This document shows positions 8,267-17,772 of a stretch of DNA of 64,000 nt, piece after piece (the stretch's first letter is position 1; every line of letters begins with the position of its first letter). Under the pieces are notes generated by a model. That model saw only the letters and a list, made by a program, of their open reading frames with translations, was not told the origin of the DNA and ran no database searches. Origin of the DNA: UBA8752 sp965657965. Lineage in GTDB: Bacteria > Bacteroidota > Bacteroidia > Flavobacteriales_D > Sanyastnellaceae. The translations under genes were made by a program, and so were the position numbers. Where the stretch lies: the NCBI GenBank assembly GCA_965657965.1, contig CBFHQM010000002.1, positions 144,222 through 208,221 on the forward strand, in the 5' to 3' direction.

Positions 8267-8806
8267 ATGGCCCTTGCTTCTGATTTGCTTCAAGAAGGCT
8301 CCACGCGGCTTCGCCCCTTGGAGCCTGCCGATATCGATGCCGTAATGTCTTGGGAAAATGATCCCGAGCATTGGATGGTCACGGGCACCTCTGCCCCTTT
8401 CTCACGGGCTGCACTTGAAGCCCATTGCATGGGACATCAGGACATATACAGCGCCGGGCAATTGCGCTGGATCATTGACGATTCAGGACAAACTGCAGGC
8501 GCAGTAGACCTGTACAACTTCTCAGCCCGCGACCGCAGGGCCGGAATGGGCATCCTGGTTTCCCCAGATCACCGAGGAAAAGGCATTGCGCAACGGGCAT
8601 TGAACATTGCACTTCGCCATGCGACGCAAGCCTTGTTGCTGCGCAGTATGCATGCAGAAGTTCACGCCGATCATTCCGGAAGCCTTCACTTGTTCACCTC
8701 TGTGGGGTTCCAAAAGATTGGGGAATATCAAGACTGGACGCTCACTCCCTCGGGTTGGAACAACGTTGTGCTGTTTCAGAAAATCTTGACCCCTCCTGCG
8801 GAATGA
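8267..8806 (+). CDS. GNAT family N-acetyltransferase (RimJ/RimL type)
   Basis: A 179-residue acetyl-CoA-dependent acetyltransferase. TRLRPLEPADIDAVMSWENDPEHW is the usual N-terminal strand/helix of the RimJ/RimL subgroup. The acetyl-CoA binding loop is MGILVSPDHRGKGIAQRAL (Q/RxxGxG/A). FTSVGFQKIGEYQDW is the typical C-terminal end. The acceptor is unknown. An earlier in-frame ATG exists at 8243, but I chose 8267 because a TATTTTCG element (8252-8259) stands 7 bases before it. The stop overlaps the mltG ATG (ATGA). Confidence 0.88.
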   Translation: MALASDLLQEGSTRLRPLEPADIDAVMSWENDPEHWMVTGTSAPFSRAALEAHCMGHQDIYSAGQLRWIIDDSGQTAGAVDLYNFSARDRRAGMGILVSPDHRGKGIAQRALNIALRHATQALLLRSMHAEVHADHSGSLHLFTSVGFQKIGEYQDWTLTPSGWNNVVLFQKILTPPAE

Positions 8807-9831
8807 AACGAAAAGCAACCCGATGGATCTTGGTCTTGGGCGCCTTGGGATTCGTGGCCGTTTGGCATGTATGGGGAACAGCTCTCCGCCCCAACACCCT
8901 TTCTTCGGACACACGTTTTGTCGTGGTCTCAGGCACACCTGTGGATTCTGTGCTGCATGCGTTGGCCACGCAAGGCCGAATCCAAAACCCGGGCTCCTTG
9001 AAACGGTACCTCAAGTGGCGCGGATGGACCCAAGATGGAGACCTCCGTCAGGGACGCTATTTGATTCCTGAGCATTTGGACAACCGAACCTTGGCCAACT
9101 TGTTGCGCTCGGGGTCCCGAGAAGCCGTGTCCTTGCAGTTCAACAGCGTGCGCCAACCCAGCGATCTCGCAAAGGCCATTGCGCCTCAGCTCGCCCTCGA
9201 CAGCAGCAGCCTCATGGCCGCCATGAACGACCCCCTCCTTGCCGCGCGCCAGGGCGTCTCCTTGGACGGATTGCGCACCCGCTTTATCCCCAACACGTAC
9301 GAAGTGTGGTATGACCTCTCCGCCCCAGACCTGGTGAAGAAGATGGCCAATGAATGGGCGCGGTGGTGGACAGAAGCACGCCGGGACAAAGCCGAAAAGT
9401 GGGGGTTGAGCCCCACTGAAGTGGGCATTTTGGCCTCCATTGTAAAGGCCGAAACAAGCAAAATGGACGAAGCGCCAACCGTGGCGGGCCTGTACCTCAA
9501 TCGCCTCAAGCGCGGCATGAGGCTCCAAGCAGACCCAACCCTGATCTACGCATTGAAAGACCCCTCCATTCGGCGCGTCCTGAACGTGCACCGCAAGATT
9601 GACAGTCCCTACAATACCTACCTCAACAGCGGGTTGCCACCTGGGCCCATCAATTATCCCGAGCCCGGTTATTTGGAGGCCGTACTCAACGCCAAGGAGC
9701 ACAATTACATTTTTATGTGTGCCCGCGAGGACTTTAGCGGATACCACGCGTTTGCCACGACCAACCGAGAGCATGAAAAGAATGCCCGACGTTACCGTCG
9801 TGCCCTCGATCGACAGGGTGTGTACCGATAA
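8803..9831 (+). CDS. mltG: Endolytic peptidoglycan transglycosylase MltG (YceG family)
   Basis: A 342-residue inner-membrane enzyme that cleaves nascent glycan strands and so ends their elongation. Residues 7-27 form a single transmembrane helix (WILVLGALGFVAVWHVWG). A LysM-like region follows. The YceG catalytic domain has Glu217 in ILASIVKAETSK, then VAGLYLNRLKRGMRLQADPT, SPYNTYLNSGLPPGPINYPG-type and YIFMCAREDFSGYHAFA motifs. The start at 8803 is taken because it overlaps the upstream stop (ATGA); the longer frame from 8755 would extend into the acetyltransferase gene and precede the membrane helix with unrelated residues. Confidence 0.93.
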   Translation: MKRKATRWILVLGALGFVAVWHVWGTALRPNTLSSDTRFVVVSGTPVDSVLHALATQGRIQNPGSLKRYLKWRGWTQDGDLRQGRYLIPEHLDNRTLANLLRSGSREAVSLQFNSVRQPSDLAKAIAPQLALDSSSLMAAMNDPLLAARQGVSLDGLRTRFIPNTYEVWYDLSAPDLVKKMANEWARWWTEARRDKAEKWGLSPTEVGILASIVKAETSKMDEAPTVAGLYLNRLKRGMRLQADPTLIYALKDPSIRRVLNVHRKIDSPYNTYLNSGLPPGPINYPEPGYLEAVLNAKEHNYIFMCAREDFSGYHAFATTNREHEKNARRYRRALDRQGVYR

Positions 9832-9870
9832 CAGAGCGCTTCTCGCTTGCCTGCGTAATTTCGCGTCCGC

Positions 9871-12279
9871 ATGAACAGAGGAGACACGTGGGCGCATCCT
9901 GTGCGCATCTTGATTTTGGGCCTCATGGGCTTGATGTTCAATGCCACCGCATGGGGCCAGTCCTGGCCAGAAGGGCTCTTGCGCAAACCCCAAGCCAGCG
10001 CCCAGCGTGTGGCCGATGGTGCCATCCAAGTCGATGGTCGCCTCGATGACGATGCATGGGCCAAAATTTTGCCAGAGACCGAACTGCGCGAATTCAAGCC
10101 CGTTCCTTTTTCTCTTCCCAAGCAAAACACAGAGGTGCGCTTCGCTTACGACGATCGCGCGCTCTACATCGGGGCTCGCATGTGGGACACTGCTCCAGAC
10201 AGCATCTTGCACCAACTCATTCAACGCGATGGTGGCGGCAATACCGATGTCTTCGGCATTTGGTTCAACTGCTTCGACGATGGCGTGAATGGGGTGCGAT
10301 TCTCCGTGACCCCCGACGGCGTGCAGTCCGACGAATTGCTGGCCAGTGACAATTCCGATGGCAGCTGGAATGCGGTGTGGTCTGCGGAATGCCGCATCGA
10401 TAACGACGGCTGGGTCGCCGAATTGGCCCTCCCCTGGTCCGTGTTTAGGTTCAACGATTCAGGTGAAGCCCCACAAGTTTGGGGCATGAATTTCTACCGA
10501 TACATCCGACGTTATCGTGCGGACTACGTGTGGCGCGCCATGGACCCAAACCAAGAAGGTCTCATGAATCAGGGCGGACTTTTAACCGGCATTCAAGGAA
10601 TCACTCCCCCGCCTCGGTTTAGTCTGTATCCCTATGCCAGCACTTACGTGAACATGGAAGATGGGCAAACCGCTGTGGCCGTCAATGGCGGTCTTGACCT
10701 CAAAGTCGGCATGAGCGACGCGTTCACTTTGGACATGACCTTGGTGCCCGACTTTGGGCAAGTCGTGGCAGACAATCTGGTCTTGAACCTCACCCCTTAC
10801 GAGGTCCAATTCAACGAAAACCGACAGTTTTTCACCGAAGGAACAGAGCTCTTTAACAAGACCGGCACCTTTTACAGTCGACGCGTGGGTGCAGGCGAGC
10901 AATTGCTCAATGCGTCCAAAGTCACCGGGCGTACATCAAGTGGAACCGGCTTGGGGCTGCTCAATGCGGTTTCCCAAGATGGCAACGGGTCACTCACCGA
11001 CTTTTCAGTGGCTGTTGTCGACCAAAACCTACCCAACAATGGCTTTGTCTCGATTCAAAGTGGGCAGGTGGTGCGTGAAGGCGACCGCCGTGACGATTGG
11101 GTTGGCAGTGCCGCCTTCGAGGTTCGCGATTCACTGCAACGTTGGTCGCTCTACGGTCAAAGTGCAGTCAACCGCCGATCCGACATGAACAATGGCGAAG
11201 GGGAAGGACATTCTTGGTCACTGGAAGTCAGCCGAATCAAAGGGCGATTGCAGTGGACGGCTGGACATTACACCGAAACACCTGAATACGACCCCAACGC
11301 CATCGGCTTCCTCTCTGCGCCGAATGCCGCTGTGGATTATGCGAGGGTTGAGTACCGCATCCCTACCCCATTCAAGGCAGGCGGCATCGGGTTCAATAGA
11401 ATGAGCTGGCAATTGGAGGTCGAAAGAGAGATGCTGCACACTCCAAGGTCTTTTGTAAGCCAGACGTACGACCTCGAGTGGCGCCTCTTTCTGGCCAGCT
11501 TTGATTTCATCAAAATTGGCGCCAGCACCATGCCTTATGACGGACGCGACTATTTCGCTCCGCGTCTTGAGGACCGGTTTTGGCGCGTCCCCAAATGGTG
11601 GTCTTGGGATGCTTTTGTGAGCACAGATTACCGAAGAGAGTTTGCCTTGGACATCGGCGGCTGGAGCGCAGGCGGACAATTGTACCCGGACTGGAAAGAA
11701 CGAAATTTCAGGATTGAGCCCATTTGGCGACCCAACGACCATTTTAAGGTGAGCCATGTCTACAGCCACCAGGACAAATACAACGAAAGAGGCTGGTCTG
11801 GCTTAATTGACAACCTCCCCGACGGCACACCACTGCCCACAACGAGAAGTGTGTGGGCCAAACGAAACAACTACTCCCGCACCCACGTGCTGAACGCGTC
11901 TTACGTCCTAGACAATCGAAGGGGGATCACCTTTCGCCTCCGTCACTATTGGAGCCGTGTCGAAAATGGGCGTTTCTACTTTTTGGATAACGAGGGCCTG
12001 CTCGACCCCACCAACGACATTGGCTTGGACGACAGCGGAGAGTCGATGTACGACATCAGCTACAACGCCTGGTCCATTGACTGTGTCTACCGCTGGATTT
12101 TCGCTCCAGGAAGCGAGCTGTCTATCGTGTGGAAAAATCTACTCGAGAGCCAAGGCGACATGTTGCCCAGCACATACGCCGACAACCTAGAAGACGTGCT
12201 GCGTGTGCCCCACCGCAACAGCTTCTCGATCAAGGCCATTTACTTTTTGGACTACGCCGACATCACAGGCAGGCGGTGA
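9871..12279 (+). CDS. CBM9-like / DUF5916 outer-membrane protein
   Basis: An 802-residue exported protein. A signal peptide (residues 1-30, ending ATAWGQ) precedes a carbohydrate-binding family 9-like domain (about residues 48-210: IQVDGRLDDDAWAK, VRFAYDDRALYIGARMWD, GVRFSVTPDGVQSD). The remainder matches DUF5916, a predicted beta-barrel family (DMTLVPDFGQVVADNLVLNL, FNENRQFFTEGTELF, then many amphipathic strands to the C-terminus). Such proteins are widespread in Bacteroidota, and their biochemical role is not settled. A TAATTTCG element at 9856-9863 stands 7 bases before the ATG. The gene ends 31 bases from the convergent M23 peptidase. Confidence 0.9.
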   Translation: MNRGDTWAHPVRILILGLMGLMFNATAWGQSWPEGLLRKPQASAQRVADGAIQVDGRLDDDAWAKILPETELREFKPVPFSLPKQNTEVRFAYDDRALYIGARMWDTAPDSILHQLIQRDGGGNTDVFGIWFNCFDDGVNGVRFSVTPDGVQSDELLASDNSDGSWNAVWSAECRIDNDGWVAELALPWSVFRFNDSGEAPQVWGMNFYRYIRRYRADYVWRAMDPNQEGLMNQGGLLTGIQGITPPPRFSLYPYASTYVNMEDGQTAVAVNGGLDLKVGMSDAFTLDMTLVPDFGQVVADNLVLNLTPYEVQFNENRQFFTEGTELFNKTGTFYSRRVGAGEQLLNASKVTGRTSSGTGLGLLNAVSQDGNGSLTDFSVAVVDQNLPNNGFVSIQSGQVVREGDRRDDWVGSAAFEVRDSLQRWSLYGQSAVNRRSDMNNGEGEGHSWSLEVSRIKGRLQWTAGHYTETPEYDPNAIGFLSAPNAAVDYARVEYRIPTPFKAGGIGFNRMSWQLEVEREMLHTPRSFVSQTYDLEWRLFLASFDFIKIGASTMPYDGRDYFAPRLEDRFWRVPKWWSWDAFVSTDYRREFALDIGGWSAGGQLYPDWKERNFRIEPIWRPNDHFKVSHVYSHQDKYNERGWSGLIDNLPDGTPLPTTRSVWAKRNNYSRTHVLNASYVLDNRRGITFRLRHYWSRVENGRFYFLDNEGLLDPTNDIGLDDSGESMYDISYNAWSIDCVYRWIFAPGSELSIVWKNLLESQGDMLPSTYADNLEDVLRVPHRNSFSIKAIYFLDYADITGRR

Positions 12280-12310
12280 AGTAAAAAAGCCAAGGCACCA
12301 GGAAACTCCA

Positions 12311-13978
12311 TCAATCCTCTGGCCAAGTGAACGTCCGATGCCCCAAGTTTCCTGAGGCGTCTACAGCCCATACACGCACAGCTTGACCTGCAACCAAAAT
12401 GCCGTCGGTCATGGGGTAGTGCAACACGCCCTTTTCAAAAGCCAATCGCATCCATTGGTCCCCACATCGGGCTTCCCAACTGGAGATGCCCGACAAATCA
12501 TCCGCCACCTTCAGCTTGAGTGAACCGCCTTCAACCCGGGGCTCACCCAAAGTTGGAGGCACTGTATCCGGGCGGATTTCGAAGGTCCCAAAGCGATCCA
12601 GTTTAACCCCGATGTATCCTCCATGCTCGTCGGACACCCATGTACCATCCACCTCTCCGTTCTCGTCCAAAGCGCACAAAACCAGCGCCTCTCCTGACCC
12701 TTTCCACCGATTGGGGACGGGCAAAGACAGAGTGTAGTCCTTTCGGGTGATCCGGGCTTCGGACTGGACCTTGAAACGGCCACTGGAATCGTCTTCCAAT
12801 GTGATGGCGACATCGCCATACAATGCGCCTGGAGGAAATTCTGCCGCCGCCCGTCCTTCTGTGATACGATGGCGCCGATTCCGGTCCAAAACTGGAAGAA
12901 ACAAGCTGTCACTCTGGGGCGTCGCACTGTCGCCATACAGCCCCATTTGAACTTGTGTGAGGTTGCCCGCCATGTCCGATACGTGCACGTCGAGCAAGGC
13001 GGTGTCTCCGGCCGCAACTTCAAGCGGTTTCATGCTGCCAATCTGAGTATAAATATCAAGGCGATTTCCGGGCAAGCGATGCAATCTGTGCACCCTTGAC
13101 CGCCTGTCCTGCCATGCAGCCAAATCGATGTGCGCCGAAACGTCCCCGTTGGTGGAGAAGCTCAAGGTGTCCATTCGATGACTGTATATGCGCGTACCAT
13201 CGAGCCACACATCAAGGCCATACGGCCCATGAGAAAAGGGCTCCCCGTCCATGCGGTCAAACGCCTCCACACCCAATCGAAATGGACCTGCCACGTGAAC
13301 ACCGCCGCCGTATGCCGGGCCCCAGCGAAAACGACCCGACTCCCCTTCCACTCTTCCTCCCGCCACTGGCATGACCCAAACCCCTCTAAATTCAGGCGGC
13401 ACGGCATCTTGAGTAACACCGGCTCCTTGCATGACCCAATGCAGCGGATTAATGGGCCATTGTGTCTTTTGGTCACGCACCTCAAAATGCAAATGCGGAC
13501 CAAAACTGCGCCCTGAATTCCCACTCCATCCGATGGTGTCACCCGCCTCAAAAGCCAGCACCTCGTCTGGCGCACCATCAAAGCGCCATGACTCCTCGCT
13601 GTATTGTTTTTGCTTTAACCACGCTTCCACCTTTGGATGAAAAGCGGACAGATGGGCATACACCGTTGTCAAACCCTCTCCATTGAGATACAAGGCGCGT
13701 CCGTATCCCAAATGGGACACTTTTACCCTTCCAATTCTCCCGTCTTGCGCCGCCAGAACCGGCACACCTTCTCTTCCATCTGTCCGAATGTCCAGTCCGG
13801 TATGAAAATGTCCAGTTCGGATCTCCCCGAAATTCCCACTGAACCGCAAGGGGATACTCAAGGGAGAATGCAATGTATCTACCTGAGAATGAGCAGGTAG
13901 AAAGCCCGCCGCCCACAACATCATCCACACCAACACCCTCTTTCTCTTCTTGACTTCCTCACTCATACCCTGTCGCAT
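12311..13978 (-). CDS. M23 family metallopeptidase (LytM-type murein endopeptidase)
   Basis: A 555-residue exported zinc peptidase predicted to cut peptide cross-links in peptidoglycan. A signal peptide spans about residues 12-31. The LytM/M23 domain is at residues 45-175: zinc ligands His59 and Asp63 in HFHTGLDI, His109 in VYAHLSAF, and His162/His164 in FGPHLHFEV. The remaining 370 residues are beta-rich and Ig-like, without a recognised domain. Two starts are possible, 13978 and 13966. The former sits 5 bases after a TAATTTG element (13984-13990). The gene is divergent from the zapA-rny operon. Confidence 0.9.
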   Translation of the reverse strand: MRQGMSEEVKKRKRVLVWMMLWAAGFLPAHSQVDTLHSPLSIPLRFSGNFGEIRTGHFHTGLDIRTDGREGVPVLAAQDGRIGRVKVSHLGYGRALYLNGEGLTTVYAHLSAFHPKVEAWLKQKQYSEESWRFDGAPDEVLAFEAGDTIGWSGNSGRSFGPHLHFEVRDQKTQWPINPLHWVMQGAGVTQDAVPPEFRGVWVMPVAGGRVEGESGRFRWGPAYGGGVHVAGPFRLGVEAFDRMDGEPFSHGPYGLDVWLDGTRIYSHRMDTLSFSTNGDVSAHIDLAAWQDRRSRVHRLHRLPGNRLDIYTQIGSMKPLEVAAGDTALLDVHVSDMAGNLTQVQMGLYGDSATPQSDSLFLPVLDRNRRHRITEGRAAAEFPPGALYGDVAITLEDDSSGRFKVQSEARITRKDYTLSLPVPNRWKGSGEALVLCALDENGEVDGTWVSDEHGGYIGVKLDRFGTFEIRPDTVPPTLGEPRVEGGSLKLKVADDLSGISSWEARCGDQWMRLAFEKGVLHYPMTDGILVAGQAVRVWAVDASGNLGHRTFTWPED

Positions 13979-14023
13979 GTTCGCAAATTACCCCACCGCA
14001 GTGAACGCCTGTCTGCCAATCCT

Positions 14024-14031
14024 TAAATTTG
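14024..14031 (+). promoter_or_regulatory. -7 promoter element TAAATTTG for the zapA-rny operon
   Basis: An exact TAnnTTTG match, 5 bases before a GTG at 14037. It favours that GTG as the true start of the first gene. Confidence 0.5.
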
Positions 14032-14036
14032 AGACT

Positions 14037-14372
14037 GTGGAAACGAACCAACCTTCGGAACAAGCTCTATTGAGCAACGTGCTTCAGGACATTCGAGAGA
14101 AGACAGCTCGGCTCATTGCCGAGCGCCAAAAACTCATCGATGACCGCGTGCAATTGACCCAACGCTTGCAAGATTTGGAAGCGAAATTGGAAGAACGCGA
14201 TGCCCGCTTAGCGGAATTGGAATCCACGCCCCAACCCCAACCCACCCCTGTACCCTCTCCCGACCCTGTGGTCGGCGAGCGCATCCGTGCTCTCGTCGAA
14301 GAAATCGATGCCTGCATCGCTTTGATGCCCCACGCACGTGACATGGCCACAGCCGAATTGCTTTCCGCATGA
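14037..14372 (+). CDS. Small coiled-coil protein preceding ZapA
   Basis: A predicted 111-residue cytoplasmic protein if read from the GTG at 14037; an ATG at 13977 would add 20 residues. I prefer the GTG because a TAAATTTG promoter element lies between the two candidates. Residues of about 15-65 form a strong coiled coil (DIREKTARLIAERQKL, QLTQRLQDLEAKLEERDARL), followed by a Pro-rich linker (TPQPQPTPVPSPDP) and a second helix. I do not recognise a named family. The stop overlaps the zapA ATG (ATGA). Position suggests a partner of ZapA in divisome assembly, comparable in form to ZapB, but this is inference. Confidence 0.7.
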   Translation: METNQPSEQALLSNVLQDIREKTARLIAERQKLIDDRVQLTQRLQDLEAKLEERDARLAELESTPQPQPTPVPSPDPVVGERIRALVEEIDACIALMPHARDMATAELLSA

Positions 14373-14692
14373 ACGAATCGGCCATTCAAGTCACCATCGC
14401 AGGCAGAACCTACCCACTCACTGTGGCAGAAGGTGAAGCCGTGCGTGTCCGCGAAGCCGCTGGCAAAATTGATGAGCTCGTTCAGCGCTTTCAGCGCGAC
14501 TATGGCGTGTCAGATCGCCAAGACCTCATTGCCATGGCCGCTTTGCAATTGCTCAGCGACACACCCGCTGCGCCCAAAGACAAGGACAACGCCCACATCC
14601 CCGCAGAGGTATTCGACGGACTTGAAGAAATTCATTCGTTGCTCGCCCAAGCGGGCTTGACGCAAGAGGACGCAGGGGAAGACAACCCTTGA
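14369..14692 (+). CDS. zapA: Cell division protein ZapA
   Basis: A 107-residue cytoplasmic protein that bundles FtsZ protofilaments at the division ring. The N-terminal globular part IQVTIAGRTYPLTVAEGEAVRVREAAGKIDELV and the helix DRQDLIAMAALQLLSD are diagnostic of the family. It lies between a coiled-coil gene (4-base overlap) and rny (3-base gap), the usual zapA-rny linkage in Bacteroidota. Confidence 0.93.
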   Translation: MNESAIQVTIAGRTYPLTVAEGEAVRVREAAGKIDELVQRFQRDYGVSDRQDLIAMAALQLLSDTPAAPKDKDNAHIPAEVFDGLEEIHSLLAQAGLTQEDAGEDNP

Positions 14693-14695
14693 CCC

Positions 14696-16240
14696 ATGGA
14701 ATTATTCCTCCCGTATATCATTGGCGGACTCGTCGGACTCCTCCTTGGAGCTGGACTGGCCTATGCCGCACTCAATGGCGCCCTAAAGGGCAAAGCTTCT
14801 GGCATCATCAAAGAAGCCGAGCAAAAAGGCGAAAACATCAAGGAAAAGAAAATCCTTCAAGCCAAAGAGAAGTTTTTGAAGCTCAAAGAAGAGCACAGCA
14901 AAGAGATCAAGTCTCGCAATGCTAAAGTTCAAAGCCTCGAAGACAAACTCAAGAATCAAGAGCGCAACCTGAAGCGCGACGAGCAACAAATCAAAGACCG
15001 TCGCAAGCGACTCGACCGGGATGAAGAAACGCTCAAAGCGAGACTGAGCGCCAGCGAAGCCAAGCAGAAGGAACTTGAAAAGGCGCAAGCCCAATCTGCA
15101 AAAATGCTCGCTGACGCCGCCGGCATGTCGGTGGAAACGGCCAAAGAAAAGCTCAAAGAACAGGTCATTGGTGACGCCAAAGCCATGGCGGCCCAAGAAG
15201 TGCAAGACATCTTGGACGAGGCCCGAAGCCGGGCCAATCAGGACGCCAAAAAAGTGGTCATTCAGACCATACAACGGGTAGCCACCGAGCACGCGGTCGA
15301 GAACAGTGTATCGGTATTCAACATTGGCAGCGACGACATCAAAGGGCGGATCATCGGCCGAGAAGGCCGGAACATTCGCGCCTTGGAAGCGGCCACGGGT
15401 GTAGAATTTATAGTGGACGATACGCCTGAAGCCATCATTCTGAGTTGCTTTGACCCCGTTCGCAGAGAAGTAGCGCGTTTGAGCCTTCACCAACTCGTAA
15501 GCGATGGTCGGATTCATCCGGCCCGCATCGAAGAAGTCGTGGCCAAGACCAAGAAGAAAATTGAAGAGGAAATCCTCCAAGTCGGAAAGCGCACGGTGAT
15601 TGACTTGGGCATCCCCAACATGGCCAACGCTTTGATCCGCATGGTGGGCCGAATGAAGTACCGGTCCAGCTATGGACAAAACCTACTCCAGCACAGCCGA
15701 GAAGTGGCCAATCTGTGCGCCACCATGGCCGCTGAATTGGGCTTGGATACCAAAACCGCCAAGCGCGCCGGACTGCTCCACGACATCGGAAAAGTCAGCG
15801 ACGAGGAGAGCGAGCTGCCACACGCCATTCTGGGCATGAAACTGGCTGAAAAGGCGGGGGAACGCCCCGATGTCTTGAACGCCATTGGTGCCCACCACGA
15901 TGAAATCGAAATGACGTCATTGATTTCGCCCATTGTGCAAGTTTGCGATGCCATCTCCGGTGCAAGACCGGGCGCCCGAAGAGAAGTTGTAGAGAGCTAC
16001 ATCCAGCGCCTCAAAGACTTGGAGAACATTGCCCTCGAGCAACCCGGCGTTACCCAGAGCTATGCCATCCAAGCGGGCCGTGAACTCCGCGTGATGGTAG
16101 AGAGCGACCAAGTCAACGATGAGAAAGCAGAGCAAATCTCCTTCAACATCTCTCAGCGCATCATGAACGAAATGACCTACCCAGGTCAAGTCAAAGTGAC
16201 CGTGATTCGGGAAACCCGAGCGGTGAGCGTGGCAAAATGA
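14696..16240 (+). CDS. rny: Ribonuclease Y
   Basis: A 514-residue membrane-anchored endoribonuclease that initiates mRNA decay. Residues 3-24 form the transmembrane anchor (FLPYIIGGLVGLLLGAGLAY). A long charged coiled coil runs to about residue 190. The KH domain follows (KGRIIGREGRNIRALEAATG, FIVDDTPEAIILSCFDPVRR), then the HD domain with its metal site (AGLLHDIGKV) and AIGAHHDEIE. Length agrees with the family (about 520). It is cotranscribed with zapA and overlaps the flippase start by 4 bases. Confidence 0.97.
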   Translation: MELFLPYIIGGLVGLLLGAGLAYAALNGALKGKASGIIKEAEQKGENIKEKKILQAKEKFLKLKEEHSKEIKSRNAKVQSLEDKLKNQERNLKRDEQQIKDRRKRLDRDEETLKARLSASEAKQKELEKAQAQSAKMLADAAGMSVETAKEKLKEQVIGDAKAMAAQEVQDILDEARSRANQDAKKVVIQTIQRVATEHAVENSVSVFNIGSDDIKGRIIGREGRNIRALEAATGVEFIVDDTPEAIILSCFDPVRREVARLSLHQLVSDGRIHPARIEEVVAKTKKKIEEEILQVGKRTVIDLGIPNMANALIRMVGRMKYRSSYGQNLLQHSREVANLCATMAAELGLDTKTAKRAGLLHDIGKVSDEESELPHAILGMKLAEKAGERPDVLNAIGAHHDEIEMTSLISPIVQVCDAISGARPGARREVVESYIQRLKDLENIALEQPGVTQSYAIQAGRELRVMVESDQVNDEKAEQISFNISQRIMNEMTYPGQVKVTVIRETRAVSVAK

Positions 16241-17745
16241 GCCCCTCCCCCAAGGGCCGATTCGGACAGTCTGTGCAATGGCAAACCCTGAGTGTCGGGG
16301 TTCAAGTGCTCATTCAACTGGCCTTTGTTCGGTATCTCGGGGAATACCTATCCAAAGCAGAATGGGGTCTTCTGGGCCTTGTACTGGCCTTTGCGGGGGT
16401 GATTGAAATCTTCGCGCAATTGGGTGTGGGCCCCTCTTTGATTCAACGAAAAAAGCTAACCCAACGCCAAGTCTCCTCGGCGTTCTGGTTCTCCCTGCTG
16501 CTCGGAGGGGCCTTTGCGGCCCTGGTCTATCTCGCGGCCCCGCATGTTTCTGCCTTTTATGGACGCCCCGAAATGGAGCCCTTGTTGCATTGGGTCGCAC
16601 TGAGCTTTATTCTGGCGGCTTTTGCCTTGGTCCCCCGCTCCATGCTCATACGTCGCATGGATTTTCGCAGCCTCTTCTGGTCCTCTCTGGTGGCCATGAC
16701 ACTGGGCAATGGTGTGTTTGGCATTTGGGCAGCATCCAACGGATGGGGCGTGTTTGCGTACGTTGGGGCACTGCTCATCCAAAACGGAATTCTAGGCCTG
16801 AACTACTGGTGGCGATCGAAGCTGAAAGTCCAAATCAAGCCGCACATCGCAGAAGCGAAAACCATGCTCAAGTATGGGCTTTCCAGCACCGTCTTTAACC
16901 TGCTCAACTACATGGCGAGCAAAGCAGATCTATTTGTGCTTGGGCGCCTCCTTCCGGTCAGCCGTGCAGCAGAAGTCGGCGTGTATGAGCGCAGTGTTTA
17001 CATGATGAACACGCCAGTGACCGTGCTCGGCAAACTCTCTGACAGCGTCCTGTTTAGCGGCATGAGCGGTGTTCAAGACGAAACCGAAAGACTCCGCAAC
17101 ATCTTCTACGGTGGAGCCTACCTCGTCACCGTTCTGGTCCTTCCCGGATCTGTCATTTTGGCCCTGTTTGCACCGGAAATCATCCAAGTCTTGGTTGGAC
17201 CCAATTTGTTGAGTGCAGTGCCCATTGCCCGCATCCTGACCTTGGCCATCCTGTTCAGGAGTTGGATCAAAATTTGCGATGCCGTGGTCAGGGCAGTGGA
17301 CGCCATTGCTTCGGCCGCTTTCATCAAAGCGGGATTCTGCATTTTGATTGCCGGATCGGCCTACCTCGGACTGACTTTAGGCTTGCGCTCCCTTGCGACA
17401 GGGATTGTCTTGGCCACCCTCCTCCAATTCTTGGCCATGATGACGTTGACCCAACGTCTGATTCAATTCAAGTGGCGTGTGCTGTTTTCATTGACCTTGC
17501 CTGGACTTCGACTCGGATTGGTCACACTTGTCGCCAGCTTGCCTGCGCTTCAACTCACCGAAGGCCATTGGCTCGTTCGCCTCGGACTGGGCCTGACCCT
17601 GTCCTTCCTACTCAGCTTTGCACTGGCGTGGTTCAGACCCGCAACGTTTCGCGCTGGGAACCAAGATTTGCTGGCTCAACTGGCTCAGCGTTTGCCATTT
17701 GCCCCCCTCAAGGCTCGATGGGGAAACCCAGGCAACATCGGTTGA
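16237..17745 (+). CDS. Lipopolysaccharide/O-antigen flippase-like membrane protein (Wzx/WzxC-like)
   Basis: A 502-residue integral membrane protein of the MATE/MOP flippase superfamily with about 12-14 hydrophobic segments. The early part (VQVLIQLAFVRYLGEYLSKAEWGLLGLVLAF, GVGPSLIQRKKLTQRQVSSAFWFSLL) and LGRLLPVSRAAEVGVYERSVYMM resemble the WzxC branch, which moves lipid-linked polysaccharide repeat units across the inner membrane. Its ATG overlaps the rny TGA (ATGA). The exact cargo is unknown. Confidence 0.85.
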   Translation: MSPSPKGRFGQSVQWQTLSVGVQVLIQLAFVRYLGEYLSKAEWGLLGLVLAFAGVIEIFAQLGVGPSLIQRKKLTQRQVSSAFWFSLLLGGAFAALVYLAAPHVSAFYGRPEMEPLLHWVALSFILAAFALVPRSMLIRRMDFRSLFWSSLVAMTLGNGVFGIWAASNGWGVFAYVGALLIQNGILGLNYWWRSKLKVQIKPHIAEAKTMLKYGLSSTVFNLLNYMASKADLFVLGRLLPVSRAAEVGVYERSVYMMNTPVTVLGKLSDSVLFSGMSGVQDETERLRNIFYGGAYLVTVLVLPGSVILALFAPEIIQVLVGPNLLSAVPIARILTLAILFRSWIKICDAVVRAVDAIASAAFIKAGFCILIAGSAYLGLTLGLRSLATGIVLATLLQFLAMMTLTQRLIQFKWRVLFSLTLPGLRLGLVTLVASLPALQLTEGHWLVRLGLGLTLSFLLSFALAWFRPATFRAGNQDLLAQLAQRLPFAPLKARWGNPGNIG

Positions 17746-17756
17746 CGAGTCAGGGC

Positions 17757-17764
17757 TAATTTTG
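17757..17764 (+). promoter_or_regulatory. -7 promoter element TAATTTTG
   Basis: An exact TAnnTTTG match, 8 bases before the ATG at 17773 of the DUF4476 gene. Confidence 0.5.
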
Positions 17765-17772
17765 CCGCCGCT

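Noticed and set aside
8929..10224. Long minus-strand ORF (431 codons) across mltG and the DUF5916 start
   Set aside because: It is antisense to two well-supported genes, shows no recognisable domain, and is a product of the codon bias in the GC-rich coding strand.
14783..15679. Minus-strand ORF of 298 codons opposite rny
   Set aside because: It mirrors the repetitive coiled coil of ribonuclease Y, giving Phe/Leu-rich nonsense.
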